Positions 1 through 6,710 of a stretch of 64,000 nucleotides of DNA are shown here, piece by piece (positions within the stretch are counted from its first letter, which is position 1; every line of letters begins with the position of its first letter). Below the pieces are notes generated by a model. The model was not told where the DNA came from. It worked only from the letters and a program-made list of their open reading frames with translations, and ran no database searches. Both the position numbers and the translations under genes were made by a program. The DNA lies in assembly GCA_031359995.1 (NCBI GenBank), contig JANMAT010000003.1:33531-97530 (forward strand), in the 5' to 3' direction. Origin of the DNA: JANMAT01 sp031359995 (GTDB lineage Bacteria > Actinomycetota > Acidimicrobiia > Acidimicrobiales > Ilumatobacteraceae).

Positions 1-167
1 CCCCAGAAGCAACCGAGGCCGAACCACGCGGTCTGATGCCCGGCCGGCCAGGGACCCACGAGAGGGTTGCCGTTGATGTGATGGGCCGAGGGCACGGGCA
101 TGTGCTCGCTGCGGCCGGGGAGGGCCTGGTCGGCCGACGGGATGGTGAGCGGCTTGCCGAATCGCAT
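1..167 (-). CDS. msrA: Peptide methionine sulfoxide reductase MsrA, 5' part (runs off left edge)
   Basis: The minus strand opens with ATG at 167 and reads 55 codons to the window edge. The translation starts MRFGKPLTIPSADQALPGRS and ends in GLGCFW, with the next codon beginning gg. The order (leader with ALPGR, then MPVP, a histidine/asparagine stretch, then GCFW[G]) matches MsrA, in which the cysteine of GCFWG is the catalytic residue that reduces methionine-S-sulfoxide in oxidised proteins. Cys53 here is that residue. The rest of the protein, including the resolving cysteines, lies outside the window. It is divergent from the oxidoreductase gene at 260, so the 92 bp between them should hold both promoters. 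No clear Shine-Dalgarno sequence precedes the start. Confidence 0.88.
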   Translation of the reverse strand, partial: MRFGKPLTIPSADQALPGRSEHMPVPSAHHINGNPLVGPWPAGHQTAWFGLGCFW

Positions 168-259
168 GCCGCCAGGCTACGACGCCCCGGGACGGGGCCA
201 ACCACCGGCGGCGGCGTTCACCGATTGTTTCGGACCGAGCCGCGGGCCATGCTGCACCG

Positions 260-1147
260 ATGGAGTACGTCGCCAACTTCATGAGCTGCGACCAGGACCC
301 GGCCGCGTGGGCCCGGGCCCGCGAGGCCGAGGGCTGGCAGGTGCTCGGGTGCGCCGACCACCTGTGGTCGGGCCGCCGACCGTTCCCCCACGTCTGGGTC
401 ACCCTGGCCACCATGGCGGCCGCCACCACCACGGCCCGGCTGGCCACCTCGTTCGCCAACAACCTGCTGCGCACCCCGGTCGAGTTCGCCCAGGCGTCGC
501 TGCAGCTGCAGGCCGTCTCGGGCGGACGGTTCGAAGCGGGCCTGGGTGCGGCCTGGACGCGTGACGAGATCGAAGGCGCCGGCCTGCGCTACCCGGGTAC
601 CGGCGAGCGGGCCGAACGCTACGGCGAGGCCATGACCGTGGTGCGGCGCCTGTTCGACGACGGTGCCTGCACGTTCACCGGGCAGCACTACTCGATCGAC
701 GTCCCCCGGCTCGGCCCCCGCCCCAGCATGGGCCCGCCGCCGCTCGTCGCGTCGCTCGGCGGTCCGCGCACGATCCGGCTGGTGGCGCCGATCGTCGACC
801 GCATCGAGCTGAAGCTCATCTCGGCCGCCACGCGCGACGGCGCCCTCGAGCTGCCCAAGCTGGCCGAGATCCCCGAGCAGCACCTGCACGACCTCGTCGG
901 CCTCGTGCGGGCCCAGAACCCCACCGCCCCGCTCGGCGTGTTCATCCTGTGCAGCGTCGGCGACGACGACATGACGCGCCACGTGTCGGCCCTGTTGGGC
1001 GACACGTTCCTCGGGCGGTTCTTCGGCGAGCCGGCCAAGGTGGCCCACGCCTTCCGCTCGCTCGCCGCGGCCGGCGTCGAGCGGGTGCAGGTGAGCCCGC
1101 TCACCGACGCCAGCTTCGAGCTGCTCGCCCCCGAACTGTTCGCCTGA
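260..1147 (+). CDS. Luciferase-like (LLM class) F420-dependent oxidoreductase
   Basis: This 295-aa protein has the bacterial luciferase-like TIM-barrel pattern: an early ADHLWS segment, then LATSFANNLLRTPVEFAQ and SGGRFEAGLGAAW, the typical cofactor-side strands of the family. LLM proteins from F420-producing actinobacteria usually use reduced F420 to reduce or oxidise small organic substrates. The substrate cannot be read from the sequence. fbiC at 20845 shows that the host makes F420, which supports F420 over FMN. The ATG at 260 is the first in-frame start, and the ATG at 249 is out of frame. A second, more distant LLM gene lies at 23816. Confidence 0.85.
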   Translation: MEYVANFMSCDQDPAAWARAREAEGWQVLGCADHLWSGRRPFPHVWVTLATMAAATTTARLATSFANNLLRTPVEFAQASLQLQAVSGGRFEAGLGAAWTRDEIEGAGLRYPGTGERAERYGEAMTVVRRLFDDGACTFTGQHYSIDVPRLGPRPSMGPPPLVASLGGPRTIRLVAPIVDRIELKLISAATRDGALELPKLAEIPEQHLHDLVGLVRAQNPTAPLGVFILCSVGDDDMTRHVSALLGDTFLGRFFGEPAKVAHAFRSLAAAGVERVQVSPLTDASFELLAPELFA

Positions 1148-1162
1148 CAGAACGGACCCGGC

Positions 1163-1561
1163 TCACGCGGTCAGCAGGAAGCCGCCGGCGACCACGGCGG
1201 CCGGAGCCACCGGCCGGGTGGTGAAGCGCAGGCCGAAGCGGGCCCCGCCGGCCACGAACACCTTCGACGGATCGATCGCCCCGCCGGGGCCGAAACGCCG
1301 CTCGGGCAGCAGCGGCAGCACCACGAAGGCGGCGATGAACAGCTTCAAGCCGTCCTCGAACTCGGTCTGGGTGACGATGTCGGCGAAGCGGTGCAGGCGT
1401 TCCTTCTCGCTGAGGACGCCGACCACGAGCACGCCGAGGGCCACCGCCACACCTGGCGAGGTGACGGCCAGCGCGCCCAGGAAACCGGCCACCACGAGGG
1501 CGACCTCGCTCGTGAGCCCACGGTCGCGATCGCCGCCGAGGACGTGGGCCGTGAGAGCCAT
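1163..1561 (-). pseudogene. Remnant of MgtC/SapB-DUF4010 family membrane protein
   Basis: The 132-aa frame contains LTSEVALVVAGFLGALA, then a hydrophobic strand, SEKERLHRFADIVTQTEFEDGLKLFIAAFVVLPLLPER and a GPGGAIDPSKV segment. These resemble the central part of MgtC/DUF4010 membrane proteins, which are normally about 400 aa. The N-terminal MgtC part and the C-terminal membrane helices are absent. The stretch after DPSKV does not continue the family pattern and ends after about 30 residues. I read it as a truncated relic, although a short membrane protein that is still expressed cannot be excluded. It lies 40 bp downstream of the universal stress protein on the same strand. Confidence 0.55.
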
Positions 1562-1601
1562 GACCCCTTCAGTGGGTTGCCGCCGGGTCGCCGACGTCCG
1601 G

Positions 1602-2033
1602 TCAGCCCGGGTGACGCACGACCACCACGGGGCAGGGTGCGTGGTGCACGACCTGGTCGGCGACCGAGCCGACCAGCAGCGACAGGAAGCCGCCGTGGCC
1701 CCGGGCCCCCACCACGATCATGGCGGCGTCCTTGCCCCGGTCGAGGAGCGTGTGCGCCGCGCCGCCCTCGTCCACGACCATCGTCATGGGCACGTCGTCA
1801 CCCTTGCGGGCGCGCAGGTCGGCCAGCTCCTCATCGGCCAGCTTCTTGGCGTCCTCCGACAGGGTCTGCGGCGGCACGACCACTGCGCCCTCCACGCCGT
1901 AGGCGTAGGGGTAGGCCCAGGCATGCACCACTTCGAGCTCGGCACCCCATCGCTTGGCTTCGTCCCAGGCCCAGTCGAGCGCAGCACGCGCCGACTCCGA
2001 CCCGTCGATCCCGACCACGATCCTCGTCGTCAT
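1602..2033 (-). CDS. Universal stress protein (UspA family)
   Basis: This single Usp domain of about 143 aa starts MTTRIVVGIDGSESARAALDWA and ends in the ATP-binding signature G-x2-G-x9-G(S/T), visible as GARGHGGFLSLLVGS, followed by APCPVVVV. Usp proteins are cytoplasmic nucleotide-binding stress proteins. The frame is open further upstream to a GTG at 2060, but the ATG at 2033 is preceded at about 8 nt by AAGGGAG, so I place the start there. The gene lies downstream of the lipoprotein gene at 2715, with a gap of 142 bp. Confidence 0.85.
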   Translation of the reverse strand: MTTRIVVGIDGSESARAALDWAWDEAKRWGAELEVVHAWAYPYAYGVEGAVVVPPQTLSEDAKKLADEELADLRARKGDDVPMTMVVDEGGAAHTLLDRGKDAAMIVVGARGHGGFLSLLVGSVADQVVHHAPCPVVVVRHPG

Positions 2034-2175
2034 CTTGATGACTCCCTTCGTTGCCCACACTCACGGTCGCGCCGCAGGGCGGCAACGGCCAGGGTCGAAG
2101 GGCACCGGTGAATGAACCCCTCGACGATGGCGCGCCGGTACCCGTCGCGGGGTCACCTCACACGGACGGGCGGGC

Positions 2176-2715
2176 TCAGGTCGTGACGAGTGCGCCGGTG
2201 CCGGCGACCACGAACCACACCCCGTTCACCTTCTGGCCGGTCACGTCGCCCGCCTTCCGGTCGGTTGCGTAGGTGTAGAGCAGGTGCCCGTCGTAGGCGA
2301 CCTGCTTCGCCCCGTCCTTGCGGGCGATGACCGACAGCTTCGCCGCGTCCGCCCCGGAGCCGGCGGTGGGCGAGTCGGCCAGCACCGGCGGCCACGCGGT
2401 GGCGCACCCGGCCTCGCAGGCGCTCGGCTGCCCGGCGGCATCCTTGGTGAAGGCGTACAGCGTGCGGCCGGTGCCGTCCACCAGCACGTCACCCAGGCTC
2501 GTCGCCGCCACGGCGACCACGCCGGCGCCGGTCGCCGGGGCTGCCGGCGGGACGGCGTAGCCGCCGGCGGCGCCGGCCGTGGCGGTCGTATCGGACTTGG
2601 CGCCGCTGCCGTAGCGGCTGACGACGGAGTCGCCCGACGCGCCCGGACCCGACGAGCTCCCGCACGCCGCCAGGGTGAACAAGACCGCGGCAACGAGTGA
2701 CGAACGGCAACGCAT
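2176..2715 (-). CDS. Secreted-repeat lipoprotein (COG4315 / Lipoprotein_15)
   Basis: This 179-aa protein has a lipoprotein signal (MRCRSSLVAAVLFTLAAC, cysteine in the lipobox) and a low-complexity Gly/Ser/Ala linker. It then carries two copies of the COG4315 motif: LGDVLVDGTGRTLYAFTKD with CEAGCATAWPP, and KQVAYDGHLLYTYATDR with GDVTGQ and VWFVV. These repeats are found in exported actinobacterial lipoproteins of unknown function. The ATG at 2715 is preceded by GAGGAGG. The longer open frame reaching back to 2949 overlaps the divergent sigma gene and is not used. Divergence from an ECF sigma/anti-sigma operon suggests it belongs to that regulon (inference). Confidence 0.82.
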   Translation of the reverse strand: MRCRSSLVAAVLFTLAACGSSSGPGASGDSVVSRYGSGAKSDTTATAGAAGGYAVPPAAPATGAGVVAVAATSLGDVLVDGTGRTLYAFTKDAAGQPSACEAGCATAWPPVLADSPTAGSGADAAKLSVIARKDGAKQVAYDGHLLYTYATDRKAGDVTGQKVNGVWFVVAGTGALVTT

Positions 2716-2825
2716 GACCCCTCCTCGACCACCCGACGCGTTGGGAACACAGATGTCGGCTGGTAACAACCTGTACGAGACAAGGAACTCGCGGGTTTTT
2801 CCAATCTTCCCCGGCCCGCCGCCCG

Positions 2826-2842
2826 TACGATCAGGCGTGGTG
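2826..2842 (+). promoter_or_regulatory. Probable leaderless promoter of the ECF sigma gene
   Basis: TACGAT at 2826-2831 fits the actinobacterial -10 pattern TAnnnT. It ends 5 nt before the GTG at 2837 and 8 nt before the GTG at 2840, so transcription would start at or next to the start codon. No Shine-Dalgarno is present. Two GGAAC motifs (2744-2748 and 2784-2788), typical of ECF -35 elements, lie in the divergent region, but no convincing paired -10 was found for them. Confidence 0.4.
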
Positions 2843-3415
2843 ACCCTGCCCGGTCGGCTTGACCGACTTCCCGACGAAGCGCTGCTGGCTGCCCTCGCGC
2901 TCGACGACCGGGATGCCGCGGCTGTGTTCGTGCGCCGCTTCCAGCGCAAGGTCTACGGGCTGGCCTTCGTGGTGACGGGTGAGCGCACGCTGGCCGAGGA
3001 CGTCGCCCAGCAGGCCTTCGAGCGGGCGGGGCGCCACGCCGGCTCTTACGACCCCCGCCGGGGCTCGGTGCTCACGTGGCTCATGACCATCACCCGCAAC
3101 GTGGCCATCGACGCCGTCCGGGTGCGCCGTCCCGAGGCCATGGACCCCACCACGCTGCTCACCATGCTGCCGCCTACCACCTCGCCCAACCCCGAGACCG
3201 CCGCGGTGGACGCCGACACGCTCGGTCGCCTGCGCCCCGCGCTCGACGCACTGCCGGCCGAGCAACGGCGCGCCGTCCTGCTCGCCACGCTGGCCGGGCG
3301 CACCACCACCGAGATCGGCGAGATCGAAGGCGTGCCGATCGGCACCGCCAAGACCCGCCTGCGCACCGGGCTCACCAAGCTGGCCGCCTCCGTCGGACGG
3401 GAGGCCACGCGATGA
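2837..3415 (+). CDS. ECF RNA polymerase sigma factor
   Basis: This is a small sigma-70 of about 192 aa. Region 2 is visible as VFVRRFQRKVYGLAFVVTG, then LAEDVAQQAFERA and LTWLMTITRNVAIDAVR. Region 4 follows as LDALPAEQRRAVLLATLAG, then TTTEIGEIEGVPIGTAKTRLR. The open frame extends upstream, but the N-terminus of the homologous region (LPDEALLAALA) starts just after two adjacent GTG codons at 2837 and 2840, placed as for a leaderless mRNA. The stop codon overlaps the next start (ATGA), so sigma and anti-sigma are translationally coupled. The signal sensed is unknown. Confidence 0.88.
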   Translation: MVTLPGRLDRLPDEALLAALALDDRDAAAVFVRRFQRKVYGLAFVVTGERTLAEDVAQQAFERAGRHAGSYDPRRGSVLTWLMTITRNVAIDAVRVRRPEAMDPTTLLTMLPPTTSPNPETAAVDADTLGRLRPALDALPAEQRRAVLLATLAGRTTTEIGEIEGVPIGTAKTRLRTGLTKLAASVGREATR

Positions 3416-4089
3416 CCTTGCCCGGCGCCTGCCAACGCTTCGACGAGCGGGTCGACGAGCTCGCTCTCGGGGGGCCTGACGGCCCCACCCGGCACGAGTT
3501 GCTCGACCACGCCGCCCGTTGCCCCACGTGCCAGGCCCGGCTGGCCGAGCTCTCGCTCGTGGTCGACCGGCTGCTGCTGATGGCGCCGTCCATGGAACCG
3601 CCGCCCGGGTTCGAGACCCGCGCCATCGAGCGCATGGCCCATGCCCGGGGCGAGGGGCCGGCCGAAGCTCACGCCAAGCAGCGGGCCCGTCGGCTGCGCC
3701 TGGCCACGGCGGCCGCCATCCTGATCGTCATCACCCTCGGTGCCGGCCTGATCGGGCGGGCGTCCAAGGGCACCGACCTGGCCACCGTGCGGGTCGGCGA
3801 GATCGTGCGGGCCGACGGCTCGGTCGCCGGCCACATCCGGCTCGTGTCGAGCCCGCGGCCCATGGCCCTGGTGACCATCGATCAGCCCGGTCGCTTCGAG
3901 GGCCGGGTGCACTGCTCGCTCGTCGGGCCCGACTGGACGTCGGTCGAGGTGGGCACGTGGTCGGCCGATGACGTCGCCGGTGGGGCGTGGGCCGTCGGCA
4001 TCGACGCCGCGCAGCTCGACTCGGTGCGCATGAACGTGCTCGACGCCAGCGGCGCCATCCGCGCCACCGCCGACCTCCACGCCGCCTGA
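3412..4089 (+). CDS. Membrane-anchored zinc-finger anti-sigma factor
   Basis: This 225-aa protein has a cytoplasmic N-terminus with an HxxxCxxC zinc anti-sigma motif (HAARCPTC), a basic stretch, one transmembrane helix (LATAAAILIVITLGAGLIG) and an extracytoplasmic domain of about 120 aa with alternating hydrophobic strands ending in TADLHAA. The family binds its cognate ECF sigma at the membrane and releases it on a signal. The start overlaps the sigma stop by 4 bp. The outer domain resembles anti-sigma-K-like beta domains, but I assign no ligand. Confidence 0.85.
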   Translation: MTLPGACQRFDERVDELALGGPDGPTRHELLDHAARCPTCQARLAELSLVVDRLLLMAPSMEPPPGFETRAIERMAHARGEGPAEAHAKQRARRLRLATAAAILIVITLGAGLIGRASKGTDLATVRVGEIVRADGSVAGHIRLVSSPRPMALVTIDQPGRFEGRVHCSLVGPDWTSVEVGTWSADDVAGGAWAVGIDAAQLDSVRMNVLDASGAIRATADLHAA

Positions 4090-4101
4090 GCGCTCGCCGG
4101 C

Positions 4102-4989
4102 TCAGGCCCGGCAGCAGGCCACGACCACCAGGTTCGACTGACCGGTCTTGGTGCCCGACCCGTCGAGCGCGTGCAGCAGGTACGAGTAGGTGTGGCCGCT
4201 GATGATGTCGGGATCGACGTAGCGCCGCGTGCCCGGCGTGGGGGACAGCACCCGGCCGACCGCGGCCTGCTGGTCGCCGCGCAGGATGCGGTAGCCGGCC
4301 GCACCGCCCGGCGGTTCGCTCCATTCGCACACGATCGCCGGCCGGGTGTCGACCACGACCTCGGCGCACGTGACCGAGAACGTGGCGACCGGGTGCACCT
4401 CGGTCGTGGGGGGCGCCACGGTGGTCGCGGGCGGGGTGGTCGTGGTGGTGGGGGTGGGGGTGATGGGCGGTCCGGTGGTGGGCGGTTCGGTGGTGGGCGG
4501 TTCGGTGGCGCGCGTCGTGGCGGGCTCGGTCGGCTGCACCGGTGCCGATGGGGACACGCCCGGGTCGACGGCCGTGGTGGTCGTCGGGGCGACTGACGCG
4601 GGCACCGCGGTGGTCGCCGCGCTGATCGACACCTGCGTCGTGGCCGGCGGCACGACCACCGCCGGCGTGCTGGTCGACGGGCCGAGCGGCAGCGTGACCT
4701 CGGTCGGGTCGGCGCCCGGGTCGACCCGCACGCCGTGCTCGGGCGCGAACGTGCCCAGCGCGGCCGCCGCGGTGGCGACCGCGGCCACGGCCACCGCGGC
4801 CACACCGGCGATGCCGACGCGTCGGCGCCGCGGCACGACCCGGCCGGCGGGCTGCAGGTCGACCTCGACGGCGCCGTCGTCGTGACGGAGCCGGTGCTCG
4901 AGCCGGGCGAGGAAGGCCGGATCGGGCGCGGGGCCAGCCTCGTCACCCCAGGCCCGCAGGGCGCCGTCGAGATCGCGTCGCGTGCTCAT
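4102..4989 (-). CDS. Anti-sigma-like membrane protein with Pro/Thr linker and FN3-like ectodomain
   Basis: The 295-aa product has a charged N-terminal cytoplasmic segment of about 70 aa without an obvious zinc motif, a transmembrane helix (VGIAGVAAVAVAAVATAAAALG), a Pro/Thr-rich extracytoplasmic linker of about 120 residues and a C-terminal beta-type domain starting TFSVTCAEV. That domain has CEWSEP, GYRILRGD, TYSYLLHALD and a final VVVACC, the layout of a fibronectin-III-like fold. The start at 4989 overlaps the stop of the sigma gene (ATGA), which is the main reason for the anti-sigma call. The ectodomain is repeated in the secreted protein at 5647. It faces the other anti-sigma gene tail to tail, 12 bp away. 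Confidence 0.72.
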   Translation of the reverse strand: MSTRRDLDGALRAWGDEAGPAPDPAFLARLEHRLRHDDGAVEVDLQPAGRVVPRRRRVGIAGVAAVAVAAVATAAAALGTFAPEHGVRVDPGADPTEVTLPLGPSTSTPAVVVPPATTQVSISAATTAVPASVAPTTTTAVDPGVSPSAPVQPTEPATTRATEPPTTEPPTTGPPITPTPTTTTTPPATTVAPPTTEVHPVATFSVTCAEVVVDTRPAIVCEWSEPPGGAAGYRILRGDQQAAVGRVLSPTPGTRRYVDPDIISGHTYSYLLHALDGSGTKTGQSNLVVVACCRA

Positions 4990-5597
4990 GATCGATCGTC
5001 CTCTCTGGCGGGCAACGCCCGTCGCAACGCACCGAGCGCCCGGTGCAGGGTGACGGCCAGCGTCGGCTTCGAGCAGCCCAGCGCGGCGGCGGCCTCCTCC
5101 GCGGTGAGGCCGCTCAGGTACCGCAGCGTGATGACCTGCCGGTAGCGCTCGGGCAGCGTCACCAGCGCGGCGCGCAGGGCGGCCGTGTCGAGCCCGTCGT
5201 CGCTGCCGACCGCGGGCACGGTGCCGTCGCCGGCCACCGCGGCGAGCGCCCGCTGCGCTCGGGGCCGGTGGCTGCGGGCCTGCCGCCGGTACAGGGCGGC
5301 CGCCTCGTTGGCCGTGATGCGCAACAGCCAAGGTCGGATGCCCGTGCCCTGCCAGCGGAAGCCGTCCAGGCCGCGCAGGGCCCGCTCGAACGTGGCCGAG
5401 GTGAGGTCCTCGGCCGCCTGGGTGGACCCGCTCAGGCGGTAGGCGTACCCGTGCACGGCCCGCACGTGGCGACGGTAGAGCTCGGCGAAGGCGGCCCGGT
5501 CGTGCCGGGCCGCCTCCACGAGGAGTTCTTCGTCGTCGGCCCCACCGAGCGGCAACGGCACCGGCGGTACCGGTCGGTCGCGGTCGGCGAGGCTCAT
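4986..5597 (-). CDS. ECF RNA polymerase sigma factor
   Basis: This is a 203-aa sigma-70 of the ECF type. Region 2 reads AAFAELYRRHVRAVHGYAYRL, then TQAAEDLTSATFERAL and IRPWLLRITANEAAALYRR. Region 4 reads LPERYRQVITLRYLSGLTAEEAAAALG, then CSKPTLAVTLHRALGALRR. It probably transcribes genes controlled by a cell-surface signal, because its overlapping partner is a membrane protein with a large outer domain. It has diverged strongly from the sigma factor at 2837, so the two pairs look independent rather than recently duplicated. Confidence 0.88.
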   Translation of the reverse strand: MSLADRDRPVPPVPLPLGGADDEELLVEAARHDRAAFAELYRRHVRAVHGYAYRLSGSTQAAEDLTSATFERALRGLDGFRWQGTGIRPWLLRITANEAAALYRRQARSHRPRAQRALAAVAGDGTVPAVGSDDGLDTAALRAALVTLPERYRQVITLRYLSGLTAEEAAAALGCSKPTLAVTLHRALGALRRALPAREDDRS

Positions 5598-5646
5598 GCC
5601 GGACCTATCGACCGGTGGACGGGCCGACTCAACGGGTTGCGCCGAT

Positions 5647-6555
5647 TCAGGCCGGGGCCGTCGTCGGCTCGGGGTGATGCGGTTCGGTGGTCGGCGGCCG
5701 GGTGGTCGGCGGCCGGGTGGTGGGCGGCGCAGTGGTGGGCGGCGCAGTGGTGGGCGGCTCGGTGGTGGGCGGCCGGGTGGTGGGCGGCTCGGTGGTCACG
5801 GGCGCCGCCGGCGTGGTCACGTGCACGCCGTTCGAGTGGGCGATCGACGTGTCGTTGGCGTCCAGGAACACCACGACGAAGCTGAACGTCTTGCCGGCGC
5901 CGGCGTCGGTGTCCAGGAACGAGCGCAAGCCGAGCTGCTCGGTGTTCAGGCGCACCCGCCCGACCGTGCCGTCGCCGCGCAGCACGAGCAGGCGCACCGC
6001 TGCGTCGGGCGCGTCACCGGACCAGGCGCAGGCCACGTTCGAGCGGGCCTCGCCGGCCACCAGCGAGCACGACAGCGACAGCGTCGCCGCCGTGTGCACC
6101 TCGGTGCGGGGCGCCGTCGTGCTCGGGTGCTCGGGCTCCCGCGGCGGCTCGGGCGATGCGTTCGGGTCGGTGCCCGGTGTCGCCGGCTCGGAACCGGTGG
6201 GGTGGGCCGGCTCCGTGGGCTTCGAGTGGGGTGGCTCGGTGGGTGTCGGCGCCGCCGTGGTCGACGGTTCGGTCGGCGTGGGCGCCCCGCTGGTCGGCTC
6301 GGGCGCGTGCGGCTCGGTGGCGGCCGTGGTGGGCTCGGGGGTCGGGCTGATCGGCTCGCCCGCCGAGGCCGGCAGCGTGGGGTCGGGGCTGGCGGTCTGG
6401 TCGGCGGCCGGCTCGTCGACACGGTCGGGGCTGACGGCCAGGAAGCTCGGGCGCAGCGAGTCGCCCCACGGCATGGCGTTGGACGGGTTGGCGGCGAGCA
6501 CGAGCCCGACACCGGCGGCGGCGATGCTCACGACGATCTTCTGCGTACGGTTCAT
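5647..6555 (-). CDS. Secreted Pro/Thr-rich protein sharing the anti-sigma ectodomain
   Basis: This 302-aa exported protein has a signal peptide (MNRTQKIVVSIAAAGVGLVLAA), a Pro/Thr/Glu-rich region of about 130 residues, one globular domain starting TEVHTAATLSLSCSL and a C-terminal tail of seven PPTTx pentapeptides. The globular domain lines up with the ectodomain of the anti-sigma protein at 4102: TEVH, S-x-C near the start, C-x-WS, LRGD, VGRV, then a T-F/Y-S-F/Y strand and a final SN strand. The ATG at 6555 has GAGGAG upstream; the open frame beyond it is not used. It sits 49 bp upstream of the sigma gene on the same strand. A role as extracellular ligand, decoy or cell-wall protein of this sigma system is inference. 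Confidence 0.75.
   Translation of the reverse strand: MNRTQKIVVSIAAAGVGLVLAANPSNAMPWGDSLRPSFLAVSPDRVDEPAADQTASPDPTLPASAGEPISPTPEPTTAATEPHAPEPTSGAPTPTEPSTTAAPTPTEPPHSKPTEPAHPTGSEPATPGTDPNASPEPPREPEHPSTTAPRTEVHTAATLSLSCSLVAGEARSNVACAWSGDAPDAAVRLLVLRGDGTVGRVRLNTEQLGLRSFLDTDAGAGKTFSFVVVFLDANDTSIAHSNGVHVTTPAAPVTTEPPTTRPPTTEPPTTAPPTTAPPTTRPPTTRPPTTEPHHPEPTTAPA
5687..5791. repeat. Seven tandem 15-bp repeats (PPTTx coding)
   Basis: Seven consecutive 15-bp units of the form gtggtSggcggcNNN run from 5687 to 5791 and encode the C-terminal pentapeptide tail of the secreted protein at 5647. Such arrays vary readily in copy number. The tail may span or bind the cell wall. Confidence 0.85.
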
Positions 6556-6710
6556 CTGGTTGCTCCTCGTGGTGGGGCGGTCACGAAGAGAAATGCGCAA
6601 CGGGCTCGGCGATTGCACGCCGGTCGCCACCCTGAGGACTTCGTGAGCGAACCGGCAGCATCGCTTGACGATCGACACCCGTTCGTCGGATGCCCGTCAG
6701 GATCGGCGCG

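Noticed and set aside
5687..5791. 15-bp tandem array considered as a CRISPR or other non-coding repeat
   Set aside because: Units are contiguous without spacers and encode PPTTx pentapeptides in frame.
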